64,000 bases of DNA from Maioricimonas rarisocia (GTDB taxonomy: Bacteria; Planctomycetota; Planctomycetia; Planctomycetales; Planctomycetaceae): NCBI RefSeq assembly GCF_007747795.1, contig NZ_CP036275.1, forward strand, positions 4,084,001 to 4,148,000, in the 5' to 3' direction. Made by a program: the position numbers and the translations under genes. Below the pieces are notes generated by a model. That model saw only the letters and a program-made list of their open reading frames with translations, ran no database searches and had not been told where the DNA came from. Of this stretch, positions 8,801-17,973 are shown in pieces. Position 1 is the stretch's first letter. Every line of letters starts with the position of its first letter.

Positions 8801-11032
8801 TCAGGGAACGGGCTGAGGACTCGGCGGGAAGCTGAGAAGCTGCTGGCGGACGGCGTCGCTGTCCGGATGCGTCGAACCGATGACGGCTGCGAGTGCCGTC
8901 TTGAGGGCGGGCTCGGTCTCCGACTTCCAGGCGGCTTCCAGTGACTGCAGACGGCTCTGCTGCAGGAGGACGCCGTAGCGCTGCACGTGGAAAGCCAGCT
9001 GATTGGCGGCCGTCTCGCGGACGGGCAGTTCGGCTCCGGGAGCCAGCGCGATGTCGGCCAGGTACTTCTGCACCGAGGGACGCGGAATCGCGGCCAGGGC
9101 AATGACGGCGTCGCCGGCGACCTCCGGATTGGCGGCCGCGTCGATCAACGCCTCTTCTGCAGGGGCCAGATCAAAGACGCGGGTCCGGTGACCGAGAGCG
9201 ATGTGCCGCAGCCAGTAGGCCGACTCGCGGATCCGACGGTCCCGTTGCGGCGGCGTGAGCGGCTGCGTCGGGAGTTGCGCAAGAAACGGTCGCAGATACC
9301 GGCTGACTTCTCGGGAATCGTTAACTTCCGGAAGGAACGTGACACCCGGATTGCGACTGGCCAGCCAGCGGGTACGGCCTTCGAGCCCCGCGGGTCCGTA
9401 GATCATCACCGGCACGTGGGCGGTCCGTGCGTCCGCCTTGAGGTTCGCGACCGTCTGGCTCAGTTCCCAGCGGATCGCATTCATGTGGACGACGGCGAGC
9501 TCCACGTCCCCCCGATGCGCGGCGAGCTGGAACCCTTCAGCGCCCGTGCGGGCGATCCCGGCTTCGAACCCGAGATCCCGCAAGTATGAAGCCAGCGTCG
9601 TGGCACGATCGGCGTTGGGATCGATCACAACGGTTCGCTTGCGGGGCGTCGCGTTCAGGTTGCGGGCAAAGATCTCGACGACACGCCGGGAACCACGGAA
9701 CGGCTCCTGCGGATCGAGCTGCATGATCGCGGTCGCTGCGGCAAACTGAACGTTCGGATCCGGCGCGTCGAGTGCGGCTGCAAGCAGTGAGGGACGTCCC
9801 TCGGCACTGGCGAGCAGATGCCGGCTGCCGTTCTGGCTGAGAACCCGCAGCACGGCCGCCGCGGCCGGGTAGCTCTCGGTGTCCAGCGTCAGTGCCAGCA
9901 CATCGGCACACAGCGCGGGGCCGGCAACGAGGGCGAGATTGTGCGCCGTGCCGGGCCCCTCGGCGATCGGCTCGTTGGGACCGGCAACAAGGGCATCGCG
10001 GGCCAGCAGGGTGGCGAGCAGCAGAACCTGGGGCTCCGCACGTTCGGCGGCGATCTCGGCAGCATCACGAGCGAACTGCTCGGCACGGTACAGCGAAGCA
10101 CTCGCCGGACTGACGAGGTTCTCGACGACCGTCTGGTCGGTATCACTCCAGGACCAGAGGACGACCTGTCCGGCTTCATTGACCGGCCATTCGTGTTCGA
10201 AGGCGAACAGCTTCATCCCCTCCGCCAGCAGCCGATCGGTCACGCCATTCGGACTCAGGCGATTTCGTTTCTCGGCATCGCCATAAAGAATCCGCGCGAG
10301 CGCATCGTACGCCGACGACTGCACGCCTGCCCCGTTGTTCGGATTGGCTGCCTGTGCCCAGAGGTAAGGGACCGCCTGCTCGTCACCAATCCAGCCGAGC
10401 GCCTCGATGGCAGCGGCCCGGATCGTATCGTCGCCCGCCTGCAGGGCTCCGACGAGCGGCGGAATCGCGTCCGTGCCCAGTCGCGTGAGTGTGTAGACGA
10501 CGAGATCCGGAGCGATCTTGGCGGCGGGGTCCGTCAGGCGTTGCAGGAGCGGCGGGACGGCGTAAGCACGCAGAAAACGCAGCTCGACGATTGCCTTCTC
10601 CCGTTCTTCGGGCGAGACGGGAAGCCGCGCGATCAGTCCGTTCACGTAGGCAGGGTCGTTCAGCTGTCGTGTTGCAGCAGCATTGATCCGGTTGAGCAGT
10701 TCCTGAGCTGCCGGCTGCAGGTCATCCGAGCGGGACAGTCGCAGAAACGTCGCGGTGCCGAACTCGTTGCGAAGCTCGAGCAGCTGCGCGTCGTCCGGCT
10801 CGTTGTCGAGGATTTGCTGCAGATAGCCACGAGCCAGGTCGGGCCGCGCCAGTCGGAGCATCAGCATCGCGGCGTTGACGCGCTCCTGGGCGTTGGTCGG
10901 CTCGGACGCCAGCGGGGACTGGGCCGTCCCGTCGGCGGCATCATCGGCGGGAGGCTGGGCCTGGACCAGACCGGTCCTCAGGCACAGACAGGCCGTGATC
11001 AACAACAGCCAGGACGCGTGACGCTGCATCAT
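8801..11032 (-). CDS. Exported HEAT-repeat protein with degenerate receiver-like domain
   Basis: A 743-residue protein with an N-terminal signal peptide (about 1-26). HEAT-like alpha repeats cover about 150-260 (IPPLVGALQAGDDTIRAAAIEALGWIG is typical) and 380-445, with another set near 640-720. Between them, about 466-585, is a segment laid out like a response-regulator receiver (TVVIDPNADRATTLASYLRDLGFE..., ending AHVPVMIYG), but the phospho-acceptor Asp is replaced (ELAVVHMN). It is therefore probably a pseudo-receiver used for binding. A protein-protein scaffold outside the cytoplasm is likely. No partner is obvious from the neighbours. Confidence 0.7.
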   Translation of the reverse strand: MMQRHASWLLLITACLCLRTGLVQAQPPADDAADGTAQSPLASEPTNAQERVNAAMLMLRLARPDLARGYLQQILDNEPDDAQLLELRNEFGTATFLRLSRSDDLQPAAQELLNRINAAATRQLNDPAYVNGLIARLPVSPEEREKAIVELRFLRAYAVPPLLQRLTDPAAKIAPDLVVYTLTRLGTDAIPPLVGALQAGDDTIRAAAIEALGWIGDEQAVPYLWAQAANPNNGAGVQSSAYDALARILYGDAEKRNRLSPNGVTDRLLAEGMKLFAFEHEWPVNEAGQVVLWSWSDTDQTVVENLVSPASASLYRAEQFARDAAEIAAERAEPQVLLLATLLARDALVAGPNEPIAEGPGTAHNLALVAGPALCADVLALTLDTESYPAAAAVLRVLSQNGSRHLLASAEGRPSLLAAALDAPDPNVQFAAATAIMQLDPQEPFRGSRRVVEIFARNLNATPRKRTVVIDPNADRATTLASYLRDLGFEAGIARTGAEGFQLAAHRGDVELAVVHMNAIRWELSQTVANLKADARTAHVPVMIYGPAGLEGRTRWLASRNPGVTFLPEVNDSREVSRYLRPFLAQLPTQPLTPPQRDRRIRESAYWLRHIALGHRTRVFDLAPAEEALIDAAANPEVAGDAVIALAAIPRPSVQKYLADIALAPGAELPVRETAANQLAFHVQRYGVLLQQSRLQSLEAAWKSETEPALKTALAAVIGSTHPDSDAVRQQLLSFPPSPQPVP

Positions 11033-11308
11033 CGGGACAACTCCGGGCGTTCCAGTATGACCTTATCGCGAGCTGCTCAGCTTCTCACTGTGTCCCATCG
11101 GGACAGCGCCGGCAATGGGGAGGCGCGGACGAACGCCCGGACGCTCACCAGTCGGCCAGCTCGCATCGGTACTATCGAAATCACCGCGGAAGACTCTTGA
11201 GCGGGTCGTCCCTCAGGGGGCGGCAGTACCGATGATCACGCCTGAGACGGAAGCATTTCCCAATCTTCCGGCGGATTCGTCACAACCGTCACGACCCGAA
11301 CAGTCCGC

Positions 11309-12583
11309 TCAGGCCAACCGTTCTGCGGCAATCAGGTCGTCGTAGGTCTCGCGACGGCGAATCAGGCGGGCGTTCTCGCCGTCGACGAGTACCTCGGCCC
11401 CCCGCGGACGGGAGTTGTAGTTGCTGCTCATCACCGTGCCGTAGGCGCCGGCGCTGAACGTCGAGAGGTACTCGCCCCGATGAAGTTCCGGCAGCCAGCG
11501 GTTCTTCGCCAGGCAGTCTCCCGACTCGCAGACCGGCCCCACCACGTCGACCGGCTGGCAGCCTGCGATCTCGGCTTCGTAGTCGACGGGAGCCGGCACT
11601 CGCGGTGCGACCGGCCAGATGCGATGGAACGAATCATACATCGCCGGACGAACGAGGTCGTTCATCGCCGCGTCCTGAATGACGAACTGCTTGCCCCCTT
11701 CGTGCTTGGTGAAGATCACCTGCGAGAGGAGCACGCCGGCGTTGCCGCAGATCGAACGTCCCGGCTCCAGCGCCAGCCGGCACTCCGCCTCACGGACGTA
11801 GGGAAGAATCACTTCGGCATAGGTGGAGGCGGGGGGAGCTTCGTCACCCTTGTAGCTCAGACCGAAACCGCCACCGAGGTTGATCCAGTTGGTTTCATGT
11901 CCCTCGGCCCGCAGCTGCCGCACGACGTCGCGGGCCTTCTTCGCAGCCGCTTCGTACGGATCGGTCGTGAGAATCGGCGACCCCAGGTGCATGTGAATGC
12001 CGCGAAGTTCGAGATGCGGGTCGGCGAGCACTTTCGCGGCCAGTTCGTTGTGCCGCTCGATGTCCATGCCGAACTTGTTGCCGCGCTTGCCGGTCGTCGT
12101 CTTGGCGTGCGTTTTCGCGTCGATGTCGGGGTTGAGCCGCAGCGCCACCGGAGCGACGCACCCCAGTTCGGCGGCCACTGCCGAAATCGCATCGAGTTCC
12201 CCTTCGCTCTCGACGTTGAACATCAGGATGTTCGCCTCGAGTGCCGCACGGATCTCGCCATCCGTCTTGCCCACGCCGGCAAACACGACTTTCGTCGGGT
12301 CGGCACCGGCCTGTTGCACGCGGTACAGTTCGCCGCCGGAGACGACGTCGAAACTGCTTCCGGCCTGTCCCAGCAGTTCGAGGATGCTGAGGTTCGAATT
12401 GGCCTTCACGGAATAGCAGATGACCGGGTCGGCTTCGGCGAAGGCATCGCGGATCGCCTTGAACTCATGCAGCAGCTTGGCCTGGGAGTAGACCCAGAGG
12501 GGAGTGCCATACTCTTCGGCAAGACGCTTGACGGAGACGTTTTCGCAGTAGAGCTCACCGTCGCGATACTGAAAGGCTTCCAT
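11309..12583 (-). CDS. lysA: Diaminopimelate decarboxylase
   Basis: A 424-residue PLP enzyme that makes L-lysine from meso-diaminopimelate. The Schiff-base lysine is K60 in CYSVKANSN. The Gly-rich phosphate-binding segment [12 protein letters not shown] and the late [11 protein letters not shown] and [15 protein letters not shown] motifs are all present. The length is normal. The aspartate-semialdehyde dehydrogenase gene lies 144 bp upstream on the same strand, so two steps of the aspartate/lysine pathway are probably cotranscribed. Confidence 0.95.
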   Translation of the reverse strand: MEAFQYRDGELYCENVSVKRLAEEYGTPLWVYSQAKLLHEFKAIRDAFAEADPVICYSVKANSNLSILELLGQAGSSFDVVSGGELYRVQQAGADPTKVVFAGVGKTDGEIRAALEANILMFNVESEGELDAISAVAAELGCVAPVALRLNPDIDAKTHAKTTTGKRGNKFGMDIERHNELAAKVLADPHLELRGIHMHLGSPILTTDPYEAAAKKARDVVRQLRAEGHETNWINLGGGFGLSYKGDEAPPASTYAEVILPYVREAECRLALEPGRSICGNAGVLLSQVIFTKHEGGKQFVIQDAAMNDLVRPAMYDSFHRIWPVAPRVPAPVDYEAEIAGCQPVDVVGPVCESGDCLAKNRWLPELHRGEYLSTFSAGAYGTVMSSNYNSRPRGAEVLVDGENARLIRRRETYDDLIAAERLA

Positions 12584-12727
12584 CGTCGGCTCAACTGGTT
12601 CGGCGTGTGGAAAATGAGCCCGACTGCCGCTCTTTGCGCCGGCCGGGCTGTGATGTTGACTCTGTATCGTTCGCGGAGGCTCCGGTGCGGCCGGTACAGC
12701 CGCGACGCGAACGTAAGTGGCCGCGAT

Positions 12728-13747
12728 TCAGGCGGTCGCCGCAGAGCGGTGCTTTGCCAGCAGTTCGGCAATCTGCACTGCGTTGGTTGCGGCACCTTTC
12801 CGGAGGTTGTCGCTGACACACCAGAAGTTCAGGCCGTTCGGATGCGACAGATCGCGGCGGATGCGGCCGATGAAGACCTCGTCAGAACCGTCACAGGTGC
12901 TCGGCAGCGGGTAAGCACCATTGGCGAGATCGTCGACGACGGTGATGCCGGGAAACTCTTCGAAGAGGCGGCGGGCGTCTTCGGGAGAAACCGGCTGCTC
13001 GGTTTCGACGATGATCGACTCGCTGTGGCAGTTGGCGACAGGAATGCGGACGCAGGTCGGACTGACGAGGATCGAGTCGTCGCCGAGGATCTTCCGCGTC
13101 TCGTACACCATCTTCATTTCCTCGCTGGTGTACCCCTCTTCCTTTTCGCGGCCGATCTGCGGGATGCAGTTGAACGCGATCGGATGCGAGAAGGCCTGGT
13201 AGTCGTAGGGCTGGCCTTCGAGGTGGGCCCGCGTTCCGTCCGTCAGATCCGCATTGCCCTGCACCCCCGCTCCGCTGGTCGCCTGATATGTGCTGACGAC
13301 CACGCGGCGAACGCGTGCCGCATCGTGCAGTGGCTTGAGTGCCATGACCATCTGAGTGGTCGAGCAGTTGGGGCTGGCGATGATGCCCTGGGCGTCGAGA
13401 GCGGCCTGGGGATTGACCTCCGGGATCACCAATGCAACGGATTCATTCATCCGCCAGTAGCCGGACTCGTCGATGACGGTCGCCCCGGCTTCGACGGCGG
13501 CCGGCAGAAAGTCGCGAGCCGTGTCGTCGGGCGTGGTGGAGATCACGAGATCGACGCCGGCAAAAACGTCCTTGCGCAGTTCTTCGACCGTGTACTGTTT
13601 CCCTTTGAACGTCAGCGTCGTGCCGGCACTTCGGGCCGAAGCGAGAAAGCGGAACTCCCGGGCCGGAAAATCACGCTCTTCGAGCAGTTGACGCATGATG
13701 CGTCCGACTGCACCTGTGGCGCCGACAAGCGCGACGGTCTGAAACAC
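12728..13747 (-). CDS. asd: Aspartate-semialdehyde dehydrogenase
   Basis: Reduces aspartyl phosphate to aspartate semialdehyde for lysine, threonine, methionine and cell-wall diaminopimelate. I chose the GTG at 13747 because it follows AGGAGAGG and puts the Rossmann motif VALVGATGAVGR at the N terminus; the frame is open further upstream. The catalytic cysteine is C128 in SPNCSTTQM. The 339-residue length is normal for the family. It lies upstream of lysA on the same strand. Confidence 0.95.
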   Translation of the reverse strand: MFQTVALVGATGAVGRIMRQLLEERDFPAREFRFLASARSAGTTLTFKGKQYTVEELRKDVFAGVDLVISTTPDDTARDFLPAAVEAGATVIDESGYWRMNESVALVIPEVNPQAALDAQGIIASPNCSTTQMVMALKPLHDAARVRRVVVSTYQATSGAGVQGNADLTDGTRAHLEGQPYDYQAFSHPIAFNCIPQIGREKEEGYTSEEMKMVYETRKILGDDSILVSPTCVRIPVANCHSESIIVETEQPVSPEDARRLFEEFPGITVVDDLANGAYPLPSTCDGSDEVFIGRIRRDLSHPNGLNFWCVSDNLRKGAATNAVQIAELLAKHRSAATA

Positions 13748-14083
13748 GGAAACCTCTCCTGCAATGGGGACGCAGTGACAGATCGGAAGCCCGGAGTCCG
13801 GGGCAATCGGGTCCGGGGCATCTGGCAATGGCCGCGCCGGACAGGACCACCAGAACTGTGCTCAGGTTCGCGCCAAAGCAAGCCAGGGCGCGGCTCTGGT
13901 GGACGTTGAGTCTAGCCGCCGGAGTGCCCCACATGCAAACGGACCAACGCGGCCCCGGCGCATGCGGCTTCACCCACGAAACAGCGGACCCTGCAGTGCA
14001 AAGGCTTCCGTGCCGCGTTGCATTACTCGTCAGCGGAGGGGCCGCGCATGGCATCATGCGCGGCCGCGCGAAGCCAACCGGCT
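13748..14083. other. Intergenic region between asd and rpsT
   Basis: This 336-bp stretch lies upstream of asd and downstream of rpsT on the minus strand and should hold the asd promoter. No convincing gene, tRNA or riboswitch was seen. The only clear structure is the hairpin at 14040-14065, listed separately. Confidence 0.5.
14040..14065 (-). terminator. Probable rpsT terminator hairpin
   Basis: A perfect 11-bp inverted repeat (GGCCGCGCATG and CATGCGCGGCC) encloses a 4-base loop, GCAT. It lies 18 bp beyond the rpsT stop codon in the direction of transcription. No T-run follows on the minus strand, so it may act with Rho or as a 3' stabilising hairpin, not as a classical intrinsic terminator. 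Confidence 0.5.
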
Positions 14084-14359
14084 TCAGCTGTTGCCGTCGG
14101 CCTGTTTCTTGAGCAGCCGGGACAGCCGCGATTTCGTGCGTGCGGCCGCATTGCGGTGAACCAGGCCCTTGTTAGCGGCCTGATCGAGCTGCTTGGCGGC
14201 AACGCGGAACAGATCGCGAGCCTGATCGTGCTCGCCGGCTTCGGCAGCGGCACGGCACTTCTTGATCGCGGTCCGCAAAGCCGAACGATGCGTACGGTTG
14301 TGCTGACGCCGCTTGAAGTTCTGGCGCAAAGCCTTCTTGGCGCTCGTGGAATTTGGCAT
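14084..14359 (-). CDS. rpsT: 30S ribosomal protein S20
   Basis: A 91-residue basic protein binding the bottom of 16S rRNA in the small subunit. The S20 pattern is plain: [18 protein letters not shown], then [15 protein letters not shown] and [20 protein letters not shown]. Length is standard. It is monocistronic as far as can be seen, with a GC-rich hairpin just downstream. Confidence 0.97.
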   Translation of the reverse strand: MPNSTSAKKALRQNFKRRQHNRTHRSALRTAIKKCRAAAEAGEHDQARDLFRVAAKQLDQAANKGLVHRNAAARTKSRLSRLLKKQADGNS

Positions 14360-14535
14360 GAGCGGTGACTCTTCCTCAACTGACTCTCGTCAATGCCGGC
14401 CCCCCAATTGCTCCGGAAGGGGGCGGCGAATCCGGGAATTCCGTAAGTTAGCAGGCAGAATCTCAGAAATCCAGCGTCCCGTCACATCCGTTCAGGCACG
14501 TTCCGACACATTGATTCCTGCCCCTGTCGACCCGT

Positions 14536-15300
14536 TCACCGATGCTCGTAGAGCTGCTCGACGATCGGGTCGAGGAAGCGGCTGAGCTTGTCCGCGGCGG
14601 TCTGCGCCTGCTCCCGCAACTTCCACATGTCTGACACGCTGGATGGACGCTTGATCAGCGAGGCGGCAATCGCGCCGGCCCGGATCGAGCCGCTCCCCCC
14701 CAGGACGGTCAGAACTTCTGCCGGCAGATCCCGCGACAGATCGTCGCTGATGCTCCGGATCGCCATGAACCGCGTGCGGGTTTCCTGGCAAACCTGAGCG
14801 ACCGCGAGACTCTCCATATCGCAGGCGAGCGCCTCGGTCCGATCGGCCAGCGCCCGCTTCTCGTCGATCGTGCGGACGATCTCATCGGCCGTGACCAGAC
14901 GCCCCACGTGCAGGCCGTGTTCGGGATCGGCCTCCATATTCATATCGACCGACAATTCGTGCCCGTGCGTGTCGACGATCGAGTTGGCAACGACGATGTC
15001 GCCGATCCGCATTTCGTCGCGCAGCGCCCCGGAGAACCCGGCCGAGATGACCCAGTCGGGGGTATGGGCGTCGACCAGCGCCTGGGTGGCCCGGCGGGCC
15101 TTTGCGAAGCCTGCTCCCGACTCGACGATCGCCACCCGCGCGTCGCCCAGGAAACCGCCGCGGAACACGAACTTTCCGCCGACGTACTTGCGGACGCGGT
15201 CGCACCGCGCGAGGAATGGCCCCAGCTCCATCTTCAGCGCGCAGACAATGCCGATGTCGGCATGGGCTTTGTCAGACGTCGGTTCGGAGGTTTCGCTCAT
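14536..15300 (-). CDS. Nucleoside phosphorylase-superfamily protein (MTA/SAH nucleosidase-like)
   Basis: A 254-residue member of the PNP/UDP phosphorylase superfamily. Visible features are the N-terminal IGIVCALKMELGPF (as in MTA/SAH nucleosidases), VISAGFSGALRDEMRIGDIVVA, and ALACDMESLAVAQVC, where DMES carries the ribose-binding Met/Glu. The catalytic Asp region is SISDDLSRD. It probably cleaves methylthioadenosine or S-adenosylhomocysteine, but hopanoid- or futalosine-linked relatives look alike at this level. The start is 10 bp after the serC stop on the same strand, so an operon with serC is likely. Confidence 0.75.
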   Translation of the reverse strand: MSETSEPTSDKAHADIGIVCALKMELGPFLARCDRVRKYVGGKFVFRGGFLGDARVAIVESGAGFAKARRATQALVDAHTPDWVISAGFSGALRDEMRIGDIVVANSIVDTHGHELSVDMNMEADPEHGLHVGRLVTADEIVRTIDEKRALADRTEALACDMESLAVAQVCQETRTRFMAIRSISDDLSRDLPAEVLTVLGGSGSIRAGAIAASLIKRPSSVSDMWKLREQAQTAADKLSRFLDPIVEQLYEHR

Positions 15301-15310
15301 GGCGCAGGGA

Positions 15311-16393
15311 TCATCCGCGTGAACGGACGAATTCTCCCATGACCTCGATCAAACGATCGACCCCTTCGGGCGGAAACGCGTTGTAAATGCTCGCCCGCAT
15401 GCCGCCGACGCTGCGGTGTCCCTTCAGGCCATCCAGGCCGCGTTCCTTCGCGTAGCTGATGAAGTCGGCATCGAGGTCCGGATTTCCGGTCACGAAGGTG
15501 ACGTTCATCAGCGAACGGCTGTCCTGCTCGGCGGTTGCCTTGAACAGTGGGCTGTCGTCGATCGCCGCGTACAGCTTCTCGGCCTTCTGGCGATTCTGGC
15601 GGTGCATTTCGTCCAGGCCGCCCTGCTTGAGCAGCCACTTGAACACCAGCCCCATCAGGTAGATGCCGAAGGTCGGCGGCGTGTTGTAGCAGGAGTCATT
15701 CTCGGCGTGGATGCGGTACTGCAGCATCTCGGGAATGTCGGAGCGACCGGCTTCGACCAAGTCGTCGCGGATGATCACCAGCGTCACACCGGCCGGGCCG
15801 AGATTCTTCTGGGCACCGGCGTAGATGATGCCGTACTTCGAAACGTCGATCGGCCGGCAGAAGATGTCGCTGCTGGCATCGCAAACCAGCGGGGCGTCGC
15901 CCGGCGCTTCCGGCTCGCTGGCCCACTGCGTCCCGAAGATGGTGTTGTTCGAGGTGAAGTGGACGTAGCGGGGATCGTTGCTGTAGTCGAATTGCCGCGG
16001 AATGTACGTAAAGTTGCGGTCGTCGCTGCTGGCGGCCACATGCGGCGTGCCGAACCGCTTGGCCTGAGCCACCGCCTTCTTCGACCATGATCCGGTCACG
16101 AGGTAGTCAGCGGTCTGCCCCGACTCGAGGAAGTTCATCGGGATCTGGAAGAACTGCGACGACGCGCCCCCCTGCAGAAACAGGACCTGGTAGTTGTCGG
16201 GGATCGAAGCGAGCTTGCGGCAGTCGGCTTCGGTTTGCGCGAGGACCGCCGAGAACGCCTTGCCCCGGTGCGAGTGCTCCATGATGCCGACCCCGGTGTC
16301 GCCCAGGGAGAGCAGGTTCGCCCGTGCTTCTTCGAGCACTTCGACGGGCAGCACGGCCGGGCCGGCCGAGAAGTTGTAGATCCTCTCGCTCAT
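15311..16393 (-). CDS. serC: Phosphoserine aminotransferase
   Basis: A 360-residue PLP aminotransferase making phosphoserine from 3-phosphohydroxypyruvate (and serving PLP synthesis). The ATG at 16393 was chosen because the product then starts with the typical [15 protein letters not shown]; the ribosome site is weak. Family motifs: [25 protein letters not shown], and the PLP-lysine segment [15 protein letters not shown]-terminal [15 protein letters not shown] is also typical. It is followed 10 bp later by the nucleosidase gene. Confidence 0.95.
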   Translation of the reverse strand: MSERIYNFSAGPAVLPVEVLEEARANLLSLGDTGVGIMEHSHRGKAFSAVLAQTEADCRKLASIPDNYQVLFLQGGASSQFFQIPMNFLESGQTADYLVTGSWSKKAVAQAKRFGTPHVAASSDDRNFTYIPRQFDYSNDPRYVHFTSNNTIFGTQWASEPEAPGDAPLVCDASSDIFCRPIDVSKYGIIYAGAQKNLGPAGVTLVIIRDDLVEAGRSDIPEMLQYRIHAENDSCYNTPPTFGIYLMGLVFKWLLKQGGLDEMHRQNRQKAEKLYAAIDDSPLFKATAEQDSRSLMNVTFVTGNPDLDADFISYAKERGLDGLKGHRSVGGMRASIYNAFPPEGVDRLIEVMGEFVRSRG

Positions 16394-16702
16394 CACGTTT
16401 ACTCGCAGTTCGGTCGAGGTCCTGAGATTGGACCGGTGTTCGTGGTGGGTCTGCAGCTTTCTATATCGGTCCGGTGCGCAGAACGTCAATGGCACGCCGC
16501 CCCCGGAAGCCGCGGGCTGGAGCCGCCCGAGCGGTCCGCAGTGACGTTGCAGACGGGCCATCCGTCATTTCTGGACAGGTACTTCGCCGCGTGCGCCGCA
16601 GTCGCACACAGCCGCGGCAGTGGGTTGCTCCCCCGAGGGGGCCGGATATGATGCGGGTTCGCTTCGATGCACGCCCCCCGGGACGGAAAAGTAAAAGACT
16701 CC
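16394..16702. other. Divergent intergenic region serC / prs
   Basis: About 309 bp between the divergent serC and prs genes must contain both promoters. I could not pick out a convincing -35/-10 pair, operator or small gene. Confidence 0.4.
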
Positions 16703-17707
16703 ATGACAAGTCGCGCCTCCTCAGGCCCGCGCCCCCACTCGTTTCAGCCTCCACAGGGTGAACTGACCGTTCTCGCCGGGTCCGCCAATCCCGGTCTCTC
16801 CAGCCGCATCGCCGACGCACTGGGGGTCCGCACCACTCCCTGCGAAGCGCATTACTTCAGCGAAGGGAATGTGTTCGTCCGCATTCTGGAGAATGTGCGG
16901 GGACGTGACTGCTACATCATTCAGGGGGTCCACCACCCGGTCAACGACAATTTCATGGAGCTGCTGTTCTGGATCGACGCACTCAAGCGTGCCAGCGCAC
17001 AGCACGTGACAGCCGTGATTCCGTTCTTCAGTTACGCCAAGGGTGACAAGAAGGACGAACCGCGGGTTTCGATCCGGGCTCGCGTCTGTGCCGACGCGAT
17101 CGAGGCGGCGGGTGCCGATCGCTGCCTGATGATGGACCTGCATTCCCCGCAGATCCAGGGGTTCTTCCACATTCCGGTCGATCACCTGTACGCCCGCTAT
17201 GTGCTGTGCGATCACATCAAGACACTGCAGATTCCCGACCTGATCGTCTGCAGCCCCGACGTCGGGTTCGCGAAAGGAGCCTCGGCGTTCGCGAACTACC
17301 TGGGGGTGCCGGTCGCAATCGGCAACAAGACGCGGCGCGATCACAGTGAGTCGGCCGAAGTACTCGAGGTGATCGGCGAGGTGAGTGGGAAGAACATCCT
17401 GATTGTCGACGACTTCACGATTTCCGGCGGGACACTCGTCTCGATGGCGGACGTGCTGAAAGATCGCGGCGCGAATGACATCTACGCGGCCGTCTCGCAT
17501 GGCGTGCTGTCCCGCAACGCCGCCGACCGCATCGGCGACAGCCAGATCAAGCGGATGTTCGTGACCGACACGATCGAGCCGCTCCCCGATCCACTGCCGG
17601 CCAACATCGAAATCGTCTCGGTGTCCCGGCTGTTTGCCGAAGCGATCCAGTCGATCCACGATCGCACCAGCGTCTCGCAGCTCTTTCCGGAATCGCGGGA
17701 GCGCTGA
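16703..17707 (+). CDS. prs: Ribose-phosphate pyrophosphokinase
   Basis: Makes PRPP from ribose 5-phosphate and ATP for nucleotide, His and Trp synthesis. The family signatures are all present: GNVFVRILENVRGRDCYIIQ, the metal/ATP loop MMDLHSPQIQGFF, and the PRPP-binding loop LIVDDFTISGGTLVSMA. Start: the ATG at 16703 gives 334 residues; another in-frame ATG at 16667 would add 12, and neither has a strong ribosome site. The divergent partner is serC. Confidence 0.92.
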   Translation: MTSRASSGPRPHSFQPPQGELTVLAGSANPGLSSRIADALGVRTTPCEAHYFSEGNVFVRILENVRGRDCYIIQGVHHPVNDNFMELLFWIDALKRASAQHVTAVIPFFSYAKGDKKDEPRVSIRARVCADAIEAAGADRCLMMDLHSPQIQGFFHIPVDHLYARYVLCDHIKTLQIPDLIVCSPDVGFAKGASAFANYLGVPVAIGNKTRRDHSESAEVLEVIGEVSGKNILIVDDFTISGGTLVSMADVLKDRGANDIYAAVSHGVLSRNAADRIGDSQIKRMFVTDTIEPLPDPLPANIEIVSVSRLFAEAIQSIHDRTSVSQLFPESRER

Positions 17708-17973
17708 GGAGACAGGTGTCCCCTGCTTGCCCCGGCAGGGCGACTCGACCGGTGGTGAACCGGATCGAACGTGCTGTCAGATTCCGTCCAGCCGCTTCGA
17801 TCGGTACACTGTCCGGGTCCCCGTCGCCACCTGCGATTCCCGGAAACTGCGGCGGTGCGCCTGATCCCAAGGCGTCCGCCGGCCGTTTCCAGGACACCAG
17901 CATCGCATGCGCGGCAGGGAGATCTGGGCCGGGCGCACCATCGCCCCGGGACGCTTGTGTGCAAGGAGATTCG

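Noticed and set aside
11480-13909. 809-residue open frame opposite lysA and asd
   Set aside because: Both real genes are certain on the minus strand; the opposite frame has no recognisable domain and spans two genes and their gap.
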